Below, one piece after another: positions 42,852 to 51,720 of a DNA stretch of 64,000 nucleotides (positions are counted from its first letter, which is position 1; the number at the start of each line of letters is the position of its first letter). The position numbers and the translations under genes are program-made. The notes below the pieces were generated by a model that was not told the DNA's origin, did no database searches, and was given only the letters and a program-made list of their open reading frames with translations. Source of the DNA: an uncultured Oscillospiraceae bacterium (GTDB taxonomy: Bacteria > Bacillota > Clostridia > Oscillospirales > Acutalibacteraceae); NCBI GenBank assembly GCA_900549825.1, contig URQB01000002.1, positions 124,001 to 188,000 of the forward strand, read 5' to 3'.

Positions 42852-45260
42852 ATGAAATATACACTTTCCAGGGCGCAGGCAAGCGAGCTTATGACCGCCA
42901 AGCTTTCCCACTTCTTCGGCGTAACGCCGCAGGAGGCTTCTTATGAGCAGTTTTATAAGGCCATTGCAATGATCGTGCGCGATATGATGAGCGACGGCCG
43001 CGCGGAGTTTGTGGAAAAAGCGGAGAAGGAAAATGCAAAGCACGTCTATTACCTCTGCATGGAATTCCTCATGGGCCGTTCTCTCAAGAATAATCTTTAC
43101 AATCTCGGCCTGACCGAGGTGTTCAGCCAGGCGCTTGCGGACTACGATATCAGGATGGAAAGCCTCTACGACAGCGAGCCGGACGCGGGCCTTGGCAACG
43201 GCGGCCTTGGAAGGCTTGCCGCCTGCTATCTTGACGGCCTTGCCACGCAGGGGTATCTTGCCACCGGCTATTCGATCCTCTATGAATACGGCATTTTCAA
43301 GCAGAAAATCGTCGACGGCTGGCAGACGGAGCTGCCGGATTTCTGGCTGCCCGGCGGCGAGGTCTGGCTCGTCCCCAAGGAGGAGTGCGCCATCGAGGTG
43401 CGCTTTGAGGGCGAGATCGAGGATCAATGGGACGGCCCCTATCACCACACGGAGCACAAAAATTATAAGCCGATCATGGCAATCCCGAACGACATGTTCG
43501 TCTCCGGCAAGGACGGCAAGGGCATCAGCGTACTGCGGCTGTGGACCTCGAAAGCTCCCGGCCTCGACATGACGCTCTTCAATCAGGGCGACTATATGCG
43601 CGCCATGGAGCAGAACGCGATGGCAGAGGTCATCAGCAAAGTACTCTACCCGGCGGATAACCATCCGGAGGGCAAAAGCCTGCGGCTGCGCCAGCAGTAT
43701 TTCCTCGTATCCGCATCCGTGCAGGATATCGTGCACCGCCATCTGCGGCAGTATCCGTCGCTCGACAACTTTGCGGATAAGGTTGCCATCCATATCAACG
43801 ATACCCATCCGACCATGGCGATCCCCGAGCTGATGCGCATTCTGCTCGATGAATGCGGCTACGGCTGGGATGATGCCTGGCGGATCGTGACCAATACCTT
43901 TGCCTATACCAACCATACGGTCATGAGCGAAGCGCTGGAATGCTGGCCGGAGGATCTCTTCCAGCGCATGATCCCGCGCATCCACCAGATCACCAAGGAG
44001 ATCGACAACCGCTTCCGCGCTTTCGTGTGGGGCGCGACTGGGGATGCGGACCGTGTGGAGCGCATGGCGATCATCTCCAATGGCGTGGTGCGCATGGCGA
44101 ACCTGTGTGTGGCTGCCTGCCACAGTGTCAACGGCGTATCGGCGCTGCACAGCCAGATCCTCAAGGACAGTGTTTTCCAGGATTTTTACGGCCTCACGCC
44201 GCTCAAGTTCAAAAATGTGACCAACGGCATCGCCCATCGCCGGTGGCTTTGCCAGTCGAACCCTGCGCTGAGCAAGCTGATCGCCGAGCTGATCGGAGAT
44301 GGCTTCGTATACAATGCCGGGGAGCTGCTCAAGCTGCGCAAGTTTGCCGACGATAAGAGCGTGCTCGATGCATTTGGCCGCGTGAAGCTTGCGAACAAAG
44401 AGCGTTTTGCCGCGTTGGTCAAAAAGACCAACGGCATCGTTCTCGACCCGACCTCAATTTTCGACGTGCAGGTCAAACGGCTGCATGAATATAAGCGGCA
44501 GCATCTCAACGCGCTTCACATCCTTTCGCAGTATCTGATGCTCAAGGAAAACCCGGGTATGGACTTTACGCCGCGCACCTATATCTTTGGCGCGAAGGCG
44601 GCGTCCGGCTACTTTATGGCAAAGAAGATCATCAGCTTTATCTGCGCGCTTGCGGATGTCATCAACCATGACCCCATTGTAAAAGACCGCATCAAGGTGG
44701 TCTATATGGAGGATTATAATGTGACGATGGCAGAGCACCTGATGCCCGCGGCAGATATCAGCGAGCAGATTTCTCTCGCCGGTACGGAGGCGAGCGGCAC
44801 GGGCAACATGAAGCTGATGCTCAACGGCGCCCTGACACTCGGCACGCTTGACGGCGCGAATGTGGAAATCCGCGAGGCAGTTGGGGATGAAAATATGTTC
44901 CTTTTCGGCATGACCACGCCGGAGGTGAATGACCTCAAGCGCAAGGGCTACGATCCAAACAGCTATTACCTCAACAACGGCGAGCTTCGCCGCGCGATCG
45001 ATGCGATTAAGCTTGGCGTCAACGGCGTAGCGTTTCCGGAAATCGCCTCCTCCCTGGCCAACAGCGACCCCTATATGGTGATGGCGGACTTCGACGATTA
45101 CCGCCGTGCCCAGCAGCGTGTGGCCCGGACCTGGGCGGAGCGCGACCGTTGGAACCGCATGTCCCTGATGAATACGAGCGGAGCGGGGCGGTTTGCGGCA
45201 GACCGTGCGATCGAGGAGTATGCGCGGGATATCTGGCATACGGGGAAAGTAACAGGGTAA
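42852..45260 (+). CDS. glgP: glycogen/starch/alpha-glucan phosphorylase
   Basis: An 802-residue PLP enzyme that releases glucose 1-phosphate from alpha-1,4-glucans. Landmarks: CMEFLMGRSLKNNLYNLG, DAGLGNGGLGRLAACYLD, HINDTHPTMAIPELMR, VKRLHEYKRQHLNALHIL and the PLP site EASGTGNMKLMLNGALTLGTLDGANVE with the Schiff-base lysine at K654. Length is normal. GGAGG precedes ATG 42852. It is monocistronic, with its own promoter and terminator; no other glycogen gene is in the window. Confidence 0.97.
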   Translation: MKYTLSRAQASELMTAKLSHFFGVTPQEASYEQFYKAIAMIVRDMMSDGRAEFVEKAEKENAKHVYYLCMEFLMGRSLKNNLYNLGLTEVFSQALADYDIRMESLYDSEPDAGLGNGGLGRLAACYLDGLATQGYLATGYSILYEYGIFKQKIVDGWQTELPDFWLPGGEVWLVPKEECAIEVRFEGEIEDQWDGPYHHTEHKNYKPIMAIPNDMFVSGKDGKGISVLRLWTSKAPGLDMTLFNQGDYMRAMEQNAMAEVISKVLYPADNHPEGKSLRLRQQYFLVSASVQDIVHRHLRQYPSLDNFADKVAIHINDTHPTMAIPELMRILLDECGYGWDDAWRIVTNTFAYTNHTVMSEALECWPEDLFQRMIPRIHQITKEIDNRFRAFVWGATGDADRVERMAIISNGVVRMANLCVAACHSVNGVSALHSQILKDSVFQDFYGLTPLKFKNVTNGIAHRRWLCQSNPALSKLIAELIGDGFVYNAGELLKLRKFADDKSVLDAFGRVKLANKERFAALVKKTNGIVLDPTSIFDVQVKRLHEYKRQHLNALHILSQYLMLKENPGMDFTPRTYIFGAKAASGYFMAKKIISFICALADVINHDPIVKDRIKVVYMEDYNVTMAEHLMPAADISEQISLAGTEASGTGNMKLMLNGALTLGTLDGANVEIREAVGDENMFLFGMTTPEVNDLKRKGYDPNSYYLNNGELRRAIDAIKLGVNGVAFPEIASSLANSDPYMVMADFDDYRRAQQRVARTWAERDRWNRMSLMNTSGAGRFAADRAIEEYARDIWHTGKVTG

Positions 45261-45300
45261 GGCAGAGCCTTTTCAAGAGGAAGGTTTGAAAGCACTATAC

Positions 45301-45351
45301 AGAGGCGCGTTTCAGAATGGTAAGGTTCCTTCTGAAACGCGCCTCTTTTCT
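45301..45351 (+). terminator. terminator of glgP
   Basis: A perfect 17-bp stem (45301-45317 with 45330-45346, AGAGGCGCGTTTCAGAA and complement), then TTTTCT. Confidence 0.92.
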
Positions 45352-45387
45352 ATTTCAATTTTCCATATTGCGCGCTGACAAGGCCCT

Positions 45388-45785
45388 TTACGCCGTTGGA
45401 AACAGCCTTCCGCACGTTGCCGATGGCAGGAAAGGCCTGCCCAAGGCTGGGCGTAGCCAAAATGGAGGCAGAGGCGGAGACAGTCTCGCGGACGTGGACG
45501 TTTCCCCGCGAATGGCAGCGAGGATAATCTGCTCCTTTTGGAATTTCCGGCAGAGATATTGCACGAGCGGCTGTGCATCGGCCACATAATCGCCCGATGG
45601 GCAGGCTGTTTCAGGCTCGCTTTGGTAAAGCTTTTGCCAGAGCCGCTCCGGTGCCACATCACCAGCGTGAAATCCCGGCTCAGGCCGCTCTGATATTGCA
45701 GCACGATCTGCCGGTCTCATACGCCCGGTCCGCCGTGCAGAAAGAGGATCACGGGATTTTTGTCATCCTGCGAGCCGCGGCTATT
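45388..45785 (-). pseudogene. alpha/beta hydrolase remnant
   Basis: Reading the minus strand from 45770 gives NPVILFLHGGPG, the oxyanion loop of a proline-iminopeptidase-like hydrolase, followed within five residues by a stop. The next frame yields LVMWHRSGSGKSF, matching the WDQRGSGKS motif, and another frame gives VQYLCRKFQKEQIILA, the helix before the nucleophile elbow. Start, nucleophile and lid are missing or shifted. Several frameshifts make it non-functional. Confidence 0.7.
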
Positions 45786-45841
45786 CTGCCGGCGGCCGGA
45801 CGGCGCTGTTGCCCCTGTTCACCGATGCTACGTTTCCGCTT

Positions 45842-47125
45842 TTATAATGTGGCGGCAAGCTGGTCAAGCTCCTGCTCGATGAACGCGTTCTTTTTCAGCT
45901 TCGGCAGGCGGACCTTGCCTTCCTTGACCACCGCATACGGTTCACGCAGCGCCTCGAGATTTTCCAGCGGGTTAGAGCGGAGGATCAGGAGATCCGCATA
46001 TTTGCCCGTCTCTACAGACCCGGTGATATCCTCGATGCCCAGGATTTCCGCGTTGGATCGTGTCGCGGTATAGATCGCGTAATCCGTGGGGACCTTCATC
46101 AGCTTCCAGAAATACCAGACCTCGCGCCACATGTTGTATTGGGTGGCGAAGGGGCAGGAGGCGTCCGTCCCCATCCCAACGCGGATACCCGCATCCATTG
46201 CGGTTCGAATGCCTTCGCGCATGCCTTTCAGCACAACCTCGCTGTTGTAAACGCACAACCCGTTGAGCTTGGTAACCTCGGGGGAAAGGCGCGCCAGCGG
46301 CAGGGCGGGCGAGAAGGTCATGATCACGCCGCCGTCTCGCTCGAGGAGGATTTTTTGCAGTGCTTCATCAAAGCCCGCGCTGTGCTCAATGGTATCCACG
46401 CCGCCCTCGATGGCAACGCGCATCCCATCCGGGCTTTCCGTATGGGAAGCCACCTTCATGCCGAGCTCGTGTGCCCTGTCACACACGGCGCGCGTCTGCT
46501 CGAGATTCATTTTCAACTCGCCGGGGGAGCCCTTCTTCGTCGCGTCCATCACGCCGCCGGTCACACAGATTTTGATGAAATCCGCCCCCGCCGCGTGATG
46601 CGCGTCTACCAGCGCCCGCAGCGCCGCCGGGTCAGACGCAGTCTCAGCAAACGTACCGTCTCCATGCCCGCCGGGGACAGTAATTGCTGTGCCGGAGCAA
46701 TACATGCGCGGCCCGAGCTTCTGCCCGGTGCGCACCGCGTCCCGGATGCGCAGGTCGGAGCCGCAGAAGTCGCCCACCGCGCGCAGCGTCGTCACGCCGG
46801 AGTCGAGCTCCGCGAGGACATGGGAGGCAACCATGGAATCCAAAACCTTCTGTCCGAGCGGGGTATGTACAAATTTCAGCACCGCTTTCTGCGAGCTGCC
46901 GCCCCCGAGCGCTTTGCTGGGCTTGCCGGTGCCGAAGAGGTGTGCGTGCATATTGATGAGCCCCGGCATCATGTATTTTCCGGTACAGTCCATCACCTCG
47001 GCGTCGGTGCAGTCGATGTTACCGATGGCGGCGATTTTGCCATCCTCGATCAGGAGGTCCGCCTTTTGTGCCTGGCAGCCCAGCCTCCCGCTAATGACAA
47101 ATCCTCCGGTCAATGCTCTTTTCAA
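45842..47125 (-). CDS. amidohydrolase-family metal-dependent hydrolase
   Basis: A 427-residue member of the imidazolonepropionase/prolidase-like branch. Metal-site motifs: GLINMHAHLFG (HxH, near residues 55-65), KICVTGGVMD (lysine region), ASHTESPDGM (His), IEHSAG (His) and MGTDASCPFA (Asp). There is no signal peptide. Substrates in this branch are peptides or cyclic amides, and cannot be told from sequence alone. The TTG start at 47125 is used because AGAGGG lies upstream and the protein begins with the normal beta strands there. No partner gene is near. Confidence 0.85.
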   Translation of the reverse strand: MKRALTGGFVISGRLGCQAQKADLLIEDGKIAAIGNIDCTDAEVMDCTGKYMMPGLINMHAHLFGTGKPSKALGGGSSQKAVLKFVHTPLGQKVLDSMVASHVLAELDSGVTTLRAVGDFCGSDLRIRDAVRTGQKLGPRMYCSGTAITVPGGHGDGTFAETASDPAALRALVDAHHAAGADFIKICVTGGVMDATKKGSPGELKMNLEQTRAVCDRAHELGMKVASHTESPDGMRVAIEGGVDTIEHSAGFDEALQKILLERDGGVIMTFSPALPLARLSPEVTKLNGLCVYNSEVVLKGMREGIRTAMDAGIRVGMGTDASCPFATQYNMWREVWYFWKLMKVPTDYAIYTATRSNAEILGIEDITGSVETGKYADLLILRSNPLENLEALREPYAVVKEGKVRLPKLKKNAFIEQELDQLAATL

Positions 47126-48218
47126 TGGAGATTCCCTCTTTCCTGAAAGTATAGGATAATAGTATTGGATGCGGGATTACGCTTTTGAGATTTTGCAGAT
47201 TTGTCCCGCTAGGGTACGAATGGGAAAGCGACGGCCGGAATAGCGTGTTCCGTCGACCTCGCAGGTTTCGTATGGATTTTCCACAGTGTTATGTTGGTAT
47301 TCCTCCGCAATCCAGAAATCATTGTTTGCAATACAATCAACATCTCGCTGCCGCTGTTGCAAGGATAACGGCCAGTTCACCGCGGCCGTTGAGCGCTCCG
47401 TCGGGAATCGAGCCCTTTCCAGAACGGATGGGTGGCCTGGCCAGATCAGCCGTATGCTTCATTCTGTTGCCTCCTAAGCCCAGGCTGCCTATGAGAAAGC
47501 AAGTGGTTCTAATACAGGTTGAGTTGCGCCCCAATGGATATCAATCGGTTTCATCATATCACAGGATACACCATTGTTCAACGTGGATTTTCGGGCGGCG
47601 GCAGGAAAATAAGGCATTTCGAAGCATTCGCCGATGGGGCACCATCATGCATTTATGATAATTAACTGAAAGCGAAATCAGGCGCCCGTTTTAAACGGAC
47701 GCCCGGATTGCCCAATGAGGGACCGTAGAACTCTTCTTTCAGGACGCTCCGTCAGTCTGCGCTGTGCGCGTCCAGCCGCTGGTGAGAGAAGCGCTTTCAA
47801 AGACCGCCCATCTCGCCTGGCTGTCTCTTTGCAGCAGGGTTCATGTAAAGGTGCCGTTTTGCTTTGTAAGTGCTTTCACACGTTTGAAGATGTGGAACAG
47901 GAAAAGAGGGGAAGCTGGAGACACTGTTATGATACCGAATATCGCAATGACGATCTGTCGATCCAACACTCCGTTCTGTTGGAATCCCACCTTACATGGC
48001 GCTTCGCAAAATTTAGCATCTATGTTAACCAGCATGGAAATAGCACGATTCATGAGCCTGGTATGAGTGTATGCTCTTGATTATCATAAATTTGGGGGAT
48101 TGGGGGTTGGGGAACGGCATAAAATCGATTTGTATTTTGTCGCAATGTCTGATCTGTTGCCATAGGATGGAATGGTCTAATGACCGTTATTATAAGATTA
48201 TAGGAGGAACACCTGATT
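47126..48218. other. gene-poor stretch, no supported gene
   Basis: Frames on both strands are short, overlapping and without recognisable motifs. A 60- to 120-codon frame at 47715-48080 (plus) and a 70-codon hydrophobic frame at 47841-48053 (minus) are the longest but show no ribosome site or family signature. An inverted repeat GGCGCCCGTTT / AAACGGACGCC at 47681-47703 has no T tract on the plus strand. The last 30 bases hold the AGGAGG site of the VWA gene. The region looks like decayed coding DNA. Confidence 0.4.
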
Positions 48219-49607
48219 ATGGGCGTTACCAATTCCAATAAACAAATTAGCGTTGACCACATTGACTGCGACGGCACTTTAAAGGTGACCCTTGCCCTTA
48301 CGGCGACACCTGATATCACAGAGAACCCAGCAGATATCGTGCTGGTGCTGGATCGTTCCGGTAGTATGTCCGGCAGTCCGCTGACCAACATGAAGGCCGG
48401 CGCAAATAAATTCATCGATATCATTGATGAATCCACCGATGGATCGCAGGATGGCCAGATTGGCTCCGGGAGCCGGATCGGCATTGTCAGTTTCGCGACT
48501 TCCGCGACGGCTGACACACAGCTCATCACCTCAGTGGCCACGCTGAAAGCCGCGGTGGACAGCCTGACGGCGGGCGGTTCCACAAATCATGCGGACGCAT
48601 TTTCCAAGGCGGGTCAGCTTTTTGACCCGAGCTCGACCAATCAGAAGGTAGTTGTCATGTTCACGGACGGCAAAACCACAATCGGGCCTCCACCCGCTCC
48701 TGTGGCGGCATCGCTCAGGGCCTCCGGCGTTGTCATTTATTGCATTGGCCTTATTGGCTCCGACGGTATAGATGTGAATACACTGAACGATTGGGCCACT
48801 GATCCGGACGCCTCCCATGTTGCCGTTACTCCCGATGATGCGGAGCTGGAGGATCTCTTTGCGGATCTCGCCGCCAACATTTCCAAGCCGGGTGCGACCA
48901 ACATTGTGATCGAAGAGGTGGTGAATCCCGCGTTTGCCATCACCAGTGTTCTGCCGCCCAGTAAAGGGGAAGCAAGCCTGGTTAACTCCAATACGCTGAA
49001 ATGGACCATCGATTCTCTGGGAGCTACCTCCAGCGAAGGGGCTTCTCTGGAGTTTTATATCCGCCATATTGCCCAGACCTCCGGCACCAAGCTGGTCAAT
49101 CAGTCTATCACGTATACAGACACGGAAAATAACGATGTAACTTTCCCGGAGCCCAGTGTAGCAGTGGATTGCGGGATTGTGGTGAAGCCGGAAAAATGTC
49201 CGAAACCTGTAGATCTCACGATAAAAGGATGCCAGGATTCTCTGGTGGTGGACTTGGGGGATACCGATATGGAATCTCTGGGACGGATCCTTCAGGTGAA
49301 TACTACCATCAAAAATGTCTGCCCCGGTAAGCGGGTAGCTCTGGCAGTTGTATTGAGCGAAGTAGATCAATATGGGATCGAGCATCAGCGCGGTTTAAAG
49401 GCCATTACGGTTCCAGCGCACAACTATTCCACCTGCCGGGATGTGCAGGTCAAATGCATCAAGTTTGTGCTGCCGGAGGATTTGAATGTCTCTGGATGCC
49501 CCGACAGGAGGATGTGCAGTTCCCGGAATCTCCGGGTTCGTCTCATCAGCCATTATATCGACAACGATTTTCAGTGCTGTGATACGGTCGTGACGAGTAT
49601 TCCGTAA
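48219..49607 (+). CDS. VWA-domain protein with Cys-rich C-terminal domain, no signal peptide
   Basis: A 462-residue protein. Residues about 38-215 form a von Willebrand A domain with a complete MIDAS: D45, S47, S49 (DRSGSMS), T in GGSTNH, and D in MFTDGK. An all-beta region follows (about 220-320, resembling DUF11-like adhesin repeats: VNSNTLKWTIDSLG, LEFYIRHIAQTSGT). The last 140 residues hold ten or so cysteines (KGCQD, NVCPGKR, CRDVQVKCIKF, CPDRRMC, FQCCDT). There is neither signal peptide nor anchor, so it is cytoplasmic, or spore- or cell-surface bound by another route. AGGAGG precedes ATG 48219. It is monocistronic and its function is unknown. Confidence 0.85.
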   Translation: MGVTNSNKQISVDHIDCDGTLKVTLALTATPDITENPADIVLVLDRSGSMSGSPLTNMKAGANKFIDIIDESTDGSQDGQIGSGSRIGIVSFATSATADTQLITSVATLKAAVDSLTAGGSTNHADAFSKAGQLFDPSSTNQKVVVMFTDGKTTIGPPPAPVAASLRASGVVIYCIGLIGSDGIDVNTLNDWATDPDASHVAVTPDDAELEDLFADLAANISKPGATNIVIEEVVNPAFAITSVLPPSKGEASLVNSNTLKWTIDSLGATSSEGASLEFYIRHIAQTSGTKLVNQSITYTDTENNDVTFPEPSVAVDCGIVVKPEKCPKPVDLTIKGCQDSLVVDLGDTDMESLGRILQVNTTIKNVCPGKRVALAVVLSEVDQYGIEHQRGLKAITVPAHNYSTCRDVQVKCIKFVLPEDLNVSGCPDRRMCSSRNLRVRLISHYIDNDFQCCDTVVTSIP

Positions 49608-50346
49608 TTTCGCACCGACTGGTCGGAGAACAGAGAATCTGAAATCATAAGGGCGGAAAGCATCAATAACCGGAGGCTTTCTGTCCTTTTGCTATTTCAT
49701 TGGAGTAAATGTATCCGATATCCTCAAAATATAATCCGCGTTTACATAACGGTCTTTATGCGACGTTTTCCGTTATCCACCGTCAAGGACGGCACGGCGC
49801 TCATATGGCGCGATATCAGTTGTATCAAGGCAGGGTAGCATCGGTGAGCAGGGGCAACAACGGTTTTGAGGACGATGCCGAGGCCTCCGCCGGCGTGATC
49901 CTCCTCGCCTTCCGGCAGGGAAGGCGTCGTCGTCTGCCTTGCCAAATGCCCCGGCATTGCCCCAAAACGCCAAAGGACCGATCCGGCGTCCGCAGAGGCA
50001 GGTTTGCAAGGCCGAGAACGCGGCAAACGTGGCTTTGCGCCTGCCGGGCGGCGCTGGTGTCCCTTGTTTACCGATGCCGAAGGACACGGATACAGAGCGC
50101 TTACAAGCAATCCGCAGCCGTGAAGGTGATAAAGCCTCGCCGTTTTCCTTCTCCCCGCCGCCCGATACCGTATGGATGAAATCGATCATCGGGAGCAGTG
50201 CCGCATCATTTTTGTAGAAGGGCGGCCAGATAAAAAGCTGTGGGAGTGCACGGGCGGATTTTGACTTGCATTCTTGTTCCAACATGCTCGAATTTTAACG
50301 CTCATAAGCACCAGACAAACGCCAAACTCAATTTCTTCAATCAAAT
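49608..50346. other. non-coding stretch with dispersed repeat pieces
   Basis: No supported gene is seen. Long open frames here (for example 49773-50285 minus) are rich in Arg, Ala, Gly and Pro and have no start signals. A 25-base block at 49835-49859 is the reverse complement, with one mismatch, of 45807-45831; a weaker copy in the direct orientation of 45807 is at about 50048-50078. The stretch may be a member of a repeat family inserted after the VWA gene. Confidence 0.45.
49835..50078. repeat. dispersed repeat pieces shared with 45807-45831
   Basis: Core on the plus strand at 45807: TGTTGCCCCTGTTCACCGATGCTAC-like. Copy 2 (49835-49859) is inverted with 24 of 25 bases matching. Copy 3 (about 50048-50078) is direct and diverged, keeping GGCGGCGCTG and ACCGATGC. 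Copies 2 and 3 are in opposite orientation about 190 bases apart. Confidence 0.5.
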
Positions 50347-50390
50347 AGAAGAACCACAAACCTTGTAAATACCAGGTTTGTGGTTCTTCT
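50347..50390 (-). terminator. terminator of tRNA-Gly
   Basis: A 17-bp stem (AGAAGAACCACAAACCT and complement) around a 10-base loop. On the minus strand it comes directly after the tRNA and is followed by ATTT. Confidence 0.85.
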
Positions 50391-50394
50391 TAAT

Positions 50395-50469
50395 TGGAGC
50401 GGGAAACGGGATTCGAACCCGCGACTTTCGGCTTGGGAAGCCGACGCTCTACCGCTGAACTACTCCCGC
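50395..50469 (-). tRNA. tRNA-Gly (anticodon CCC)
   Basis: A 75-base cloverleaf with encoded CCA. The acceptor 5' side GCGGGAG pairs with TTCCCGC, the D loop contains AGCGGTAG, the anticodon stem-loop is TCGGC-TTCCCAA-GCCGA, and the T arm has GTTCGAATC. The discriminator base is T. Anticodon CCC reads GGG glycine codons. Confidence 0.95.
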
Positions 50470-50479
50470 ATTGCTTTAT

Positions 50480-50508
50480 ATCATAGCACATTGATCTAAA
50501 AAAATCAA
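50480..50508 (-). promoter_or_regulatory. sigma-A promoter of tRNA-Gly
   Basis: On the minus strand: TTGATT (50508-50503), a 17-base spacer, TATGAT (50485-50480). The -35 box overlaps the stop codon of the upstream DUF4358 gene. Confidence 0.75.
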
Positions 50509-51074
50509 TCCCCTTTTCTGGCGAGAATCGCGCCTTTTTTGGCCGCCGCGTTTGTCATGGCGGGAAACTGATAGCTCTCCACCAAAATTGAATAAGCGGT
50601 ATCAATTTTAGAGCAAACCAGAAGTGCGATATCATTGTCGTTGGAAAGTAACAGCGCATGAGAAAGCTTCTCATATTCATTTGGGGAAAGCGTCTGGAAG
50701 GTTTTCATTTTCATTTGGATATGGGTGTTGAGCGCACGGATGATTTCCTGCCCGTCGCTGCCCTCCTTCAGATGAAAGATGGCAACTTCATCGGCACTGG
50801 TATTGATCGTACTCATATATACGGCATAATCATCCACAAGGGATAAGTCGAAATCATAATACAGCGAGATGGTCCCCGGCTCCAATTCCGTCATATGGTC
50901 AATCGGCACCTCATGAATAATGGCAGCGGCAATGTTGTTCGCAGACGCAACGGCGGGGGATTCCTGTTCGATCGAACCTTTGTCAACCATTGGAGCACCG
51001 CAGGCAGAGAGCGCACATAAAAGGACAGCCACCAGGAAAAGGGTTAAAAATTGGGAAAAACAGAAGGTTCTCAT
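50505..51074 (-). CDS. DUF4358-type lipoprotein
   Basis: A 189-residue surface lipoprotein. The signal (LTLFLVAVLLCALSAC) ends in a lipobox cysteine near residue 25. The mature part has the DUF4358 pattern: IDHMTELEPGTISLYYDFD, AVYMSTINTSADEVAIFHLKEGSDGQEI, and a C-terminal NDNDIALLVCSKID. No function is known for this family, which is widespread in Clostridia. ATG 51074 has AGAAAGGAG upstream. A TATAAT (51170-51165, minus strand) with a weak -35 is the likely promoter. The tRNA-Gly follows. Confidence 0.85.
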   Translation of the reverse strand: MRTFCFSQFLTLFLVAVLLCALSACGAPMVDKGSIEQESPAVASANNIAAAIIHEVPIDHMTELEPGTISLYYDFDLSLVDDYAVYMSTINTSADEVAIFHLKEGSDGQEIIRALNTHIQMKMKTFQTLSPNEYEKLSHALLLSNDNDIALLVCSKIDTAYSILVESYQFPAMTNAAAKKGAILARKGD

Positions 51075-51305
51075 CCCTGCATGCTCCTTTCTCGGTGATT
51101 GTTTTTTCCCTCGGTTGAAGGGGAAAAAGGATTCTTTGAAAGCCAATGGTGTAGAGTTGATGATATTATAGCACAAAAGACCATGAAAGACACTACAAAA
51201 TGGTTACAATTTTTGTACGTTCCATGTAATTTGGGAGCTTTTTATCAATTATTATGTACAATTTAAACCATTAAGGGCCGGCCTTGGCAGGAAACCGCCG
51301 CCTGT

Positions 51306-51334
51306 TTGCCCTGCACACGGGATCGTGTTATAAT
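51306..51334 (+). promoter_or_regulatory. sigma-A promoter of 51.4-53.1 kb gene group
   Basis: TTGCCC (51306-51311), a 17-base spacer, TATAAT (51329-51334). Confidence 0.7.
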
Positions 51335-51381
51335 GGGGGCCAAATGATCCATCCAAACATGCGGAAAGAAGGACGGTTGGT

Positions 51382-51681
51382 TTGGAGAAACAGGTTTACC
51401 GCTTGATTGAATCATATGCCCGCGGCCTGTGCGATACGGATTGCTTCACCGGAGAGATCACCGCGTTGTGCTGTACCGGTTCCGTTCTGGAGGGGATTTC
51501 AGCAGATGAGGCGCTGCTGATCGAGGAGCTTTGCGCAGGCGCGCAGCGTTTTTCAGGTGAAGAGGACGCTTTTCCAAGCGCAGGCCTGCTGGATGAGATG
51601 CAATTCCGCACCTTTTTCAGCCGCCTGTATCCGGAGCTGAAACGCAGGATGCCCTACGAGGTATGGAAGGAATTTGCGTGA
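51382..51681 (+). CDS. small conserved-looking protein of unknown function
   Basis: A 99-residue acidic protein starting at TTG 51382 (AAGGACGG upstream). Sequence: helices with VYRLIESYARGLCDTDCFTG, then LLIEELCAGAQRFSGEEDAFPSAGLLDEMQF and a C-terminal FFSRLYPELKRRMPYEVWKEFA. There is no signal peptide, membrane helix or known motif. It lies directly upstream of the phospholipase C-like gene, with its own promoter, so the two are probably one transcript. I do not recognise the family. Confidence 0.65.
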   Translation: MEKQVYRLIESYARGLCDTDCFTGEITALCCTGSVLEGISADEALLIEELCAGAQRFSGEEDAFPSAGLLDEMQFRTFFSRLYPELKRRMPYEVWKEFA

Positions 51682-51720
51682 CGCAGAACGCATTGGATGT
51701 GGAGAAAGGATGCAGTCATT

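Noticed and set aside
42774..44237. 487-codon open frame opposite glgP
   Set aside because: It is the antisense shadow of a certain glgP; the codon pattern of the GC-rich gene suppresses stops on the other strand. No family motif or ribosome site.
47841..48053. 70-codon hydrophobic minus-strand frame
   Set aside because: No ribosome site and no family resemblance; overlaps other random frames.
49773..50285. 170-codon frame before the tRNA
   Set aside because: Arg/Pro/Gly-rich, no start signal; better explained as repeat DNA.
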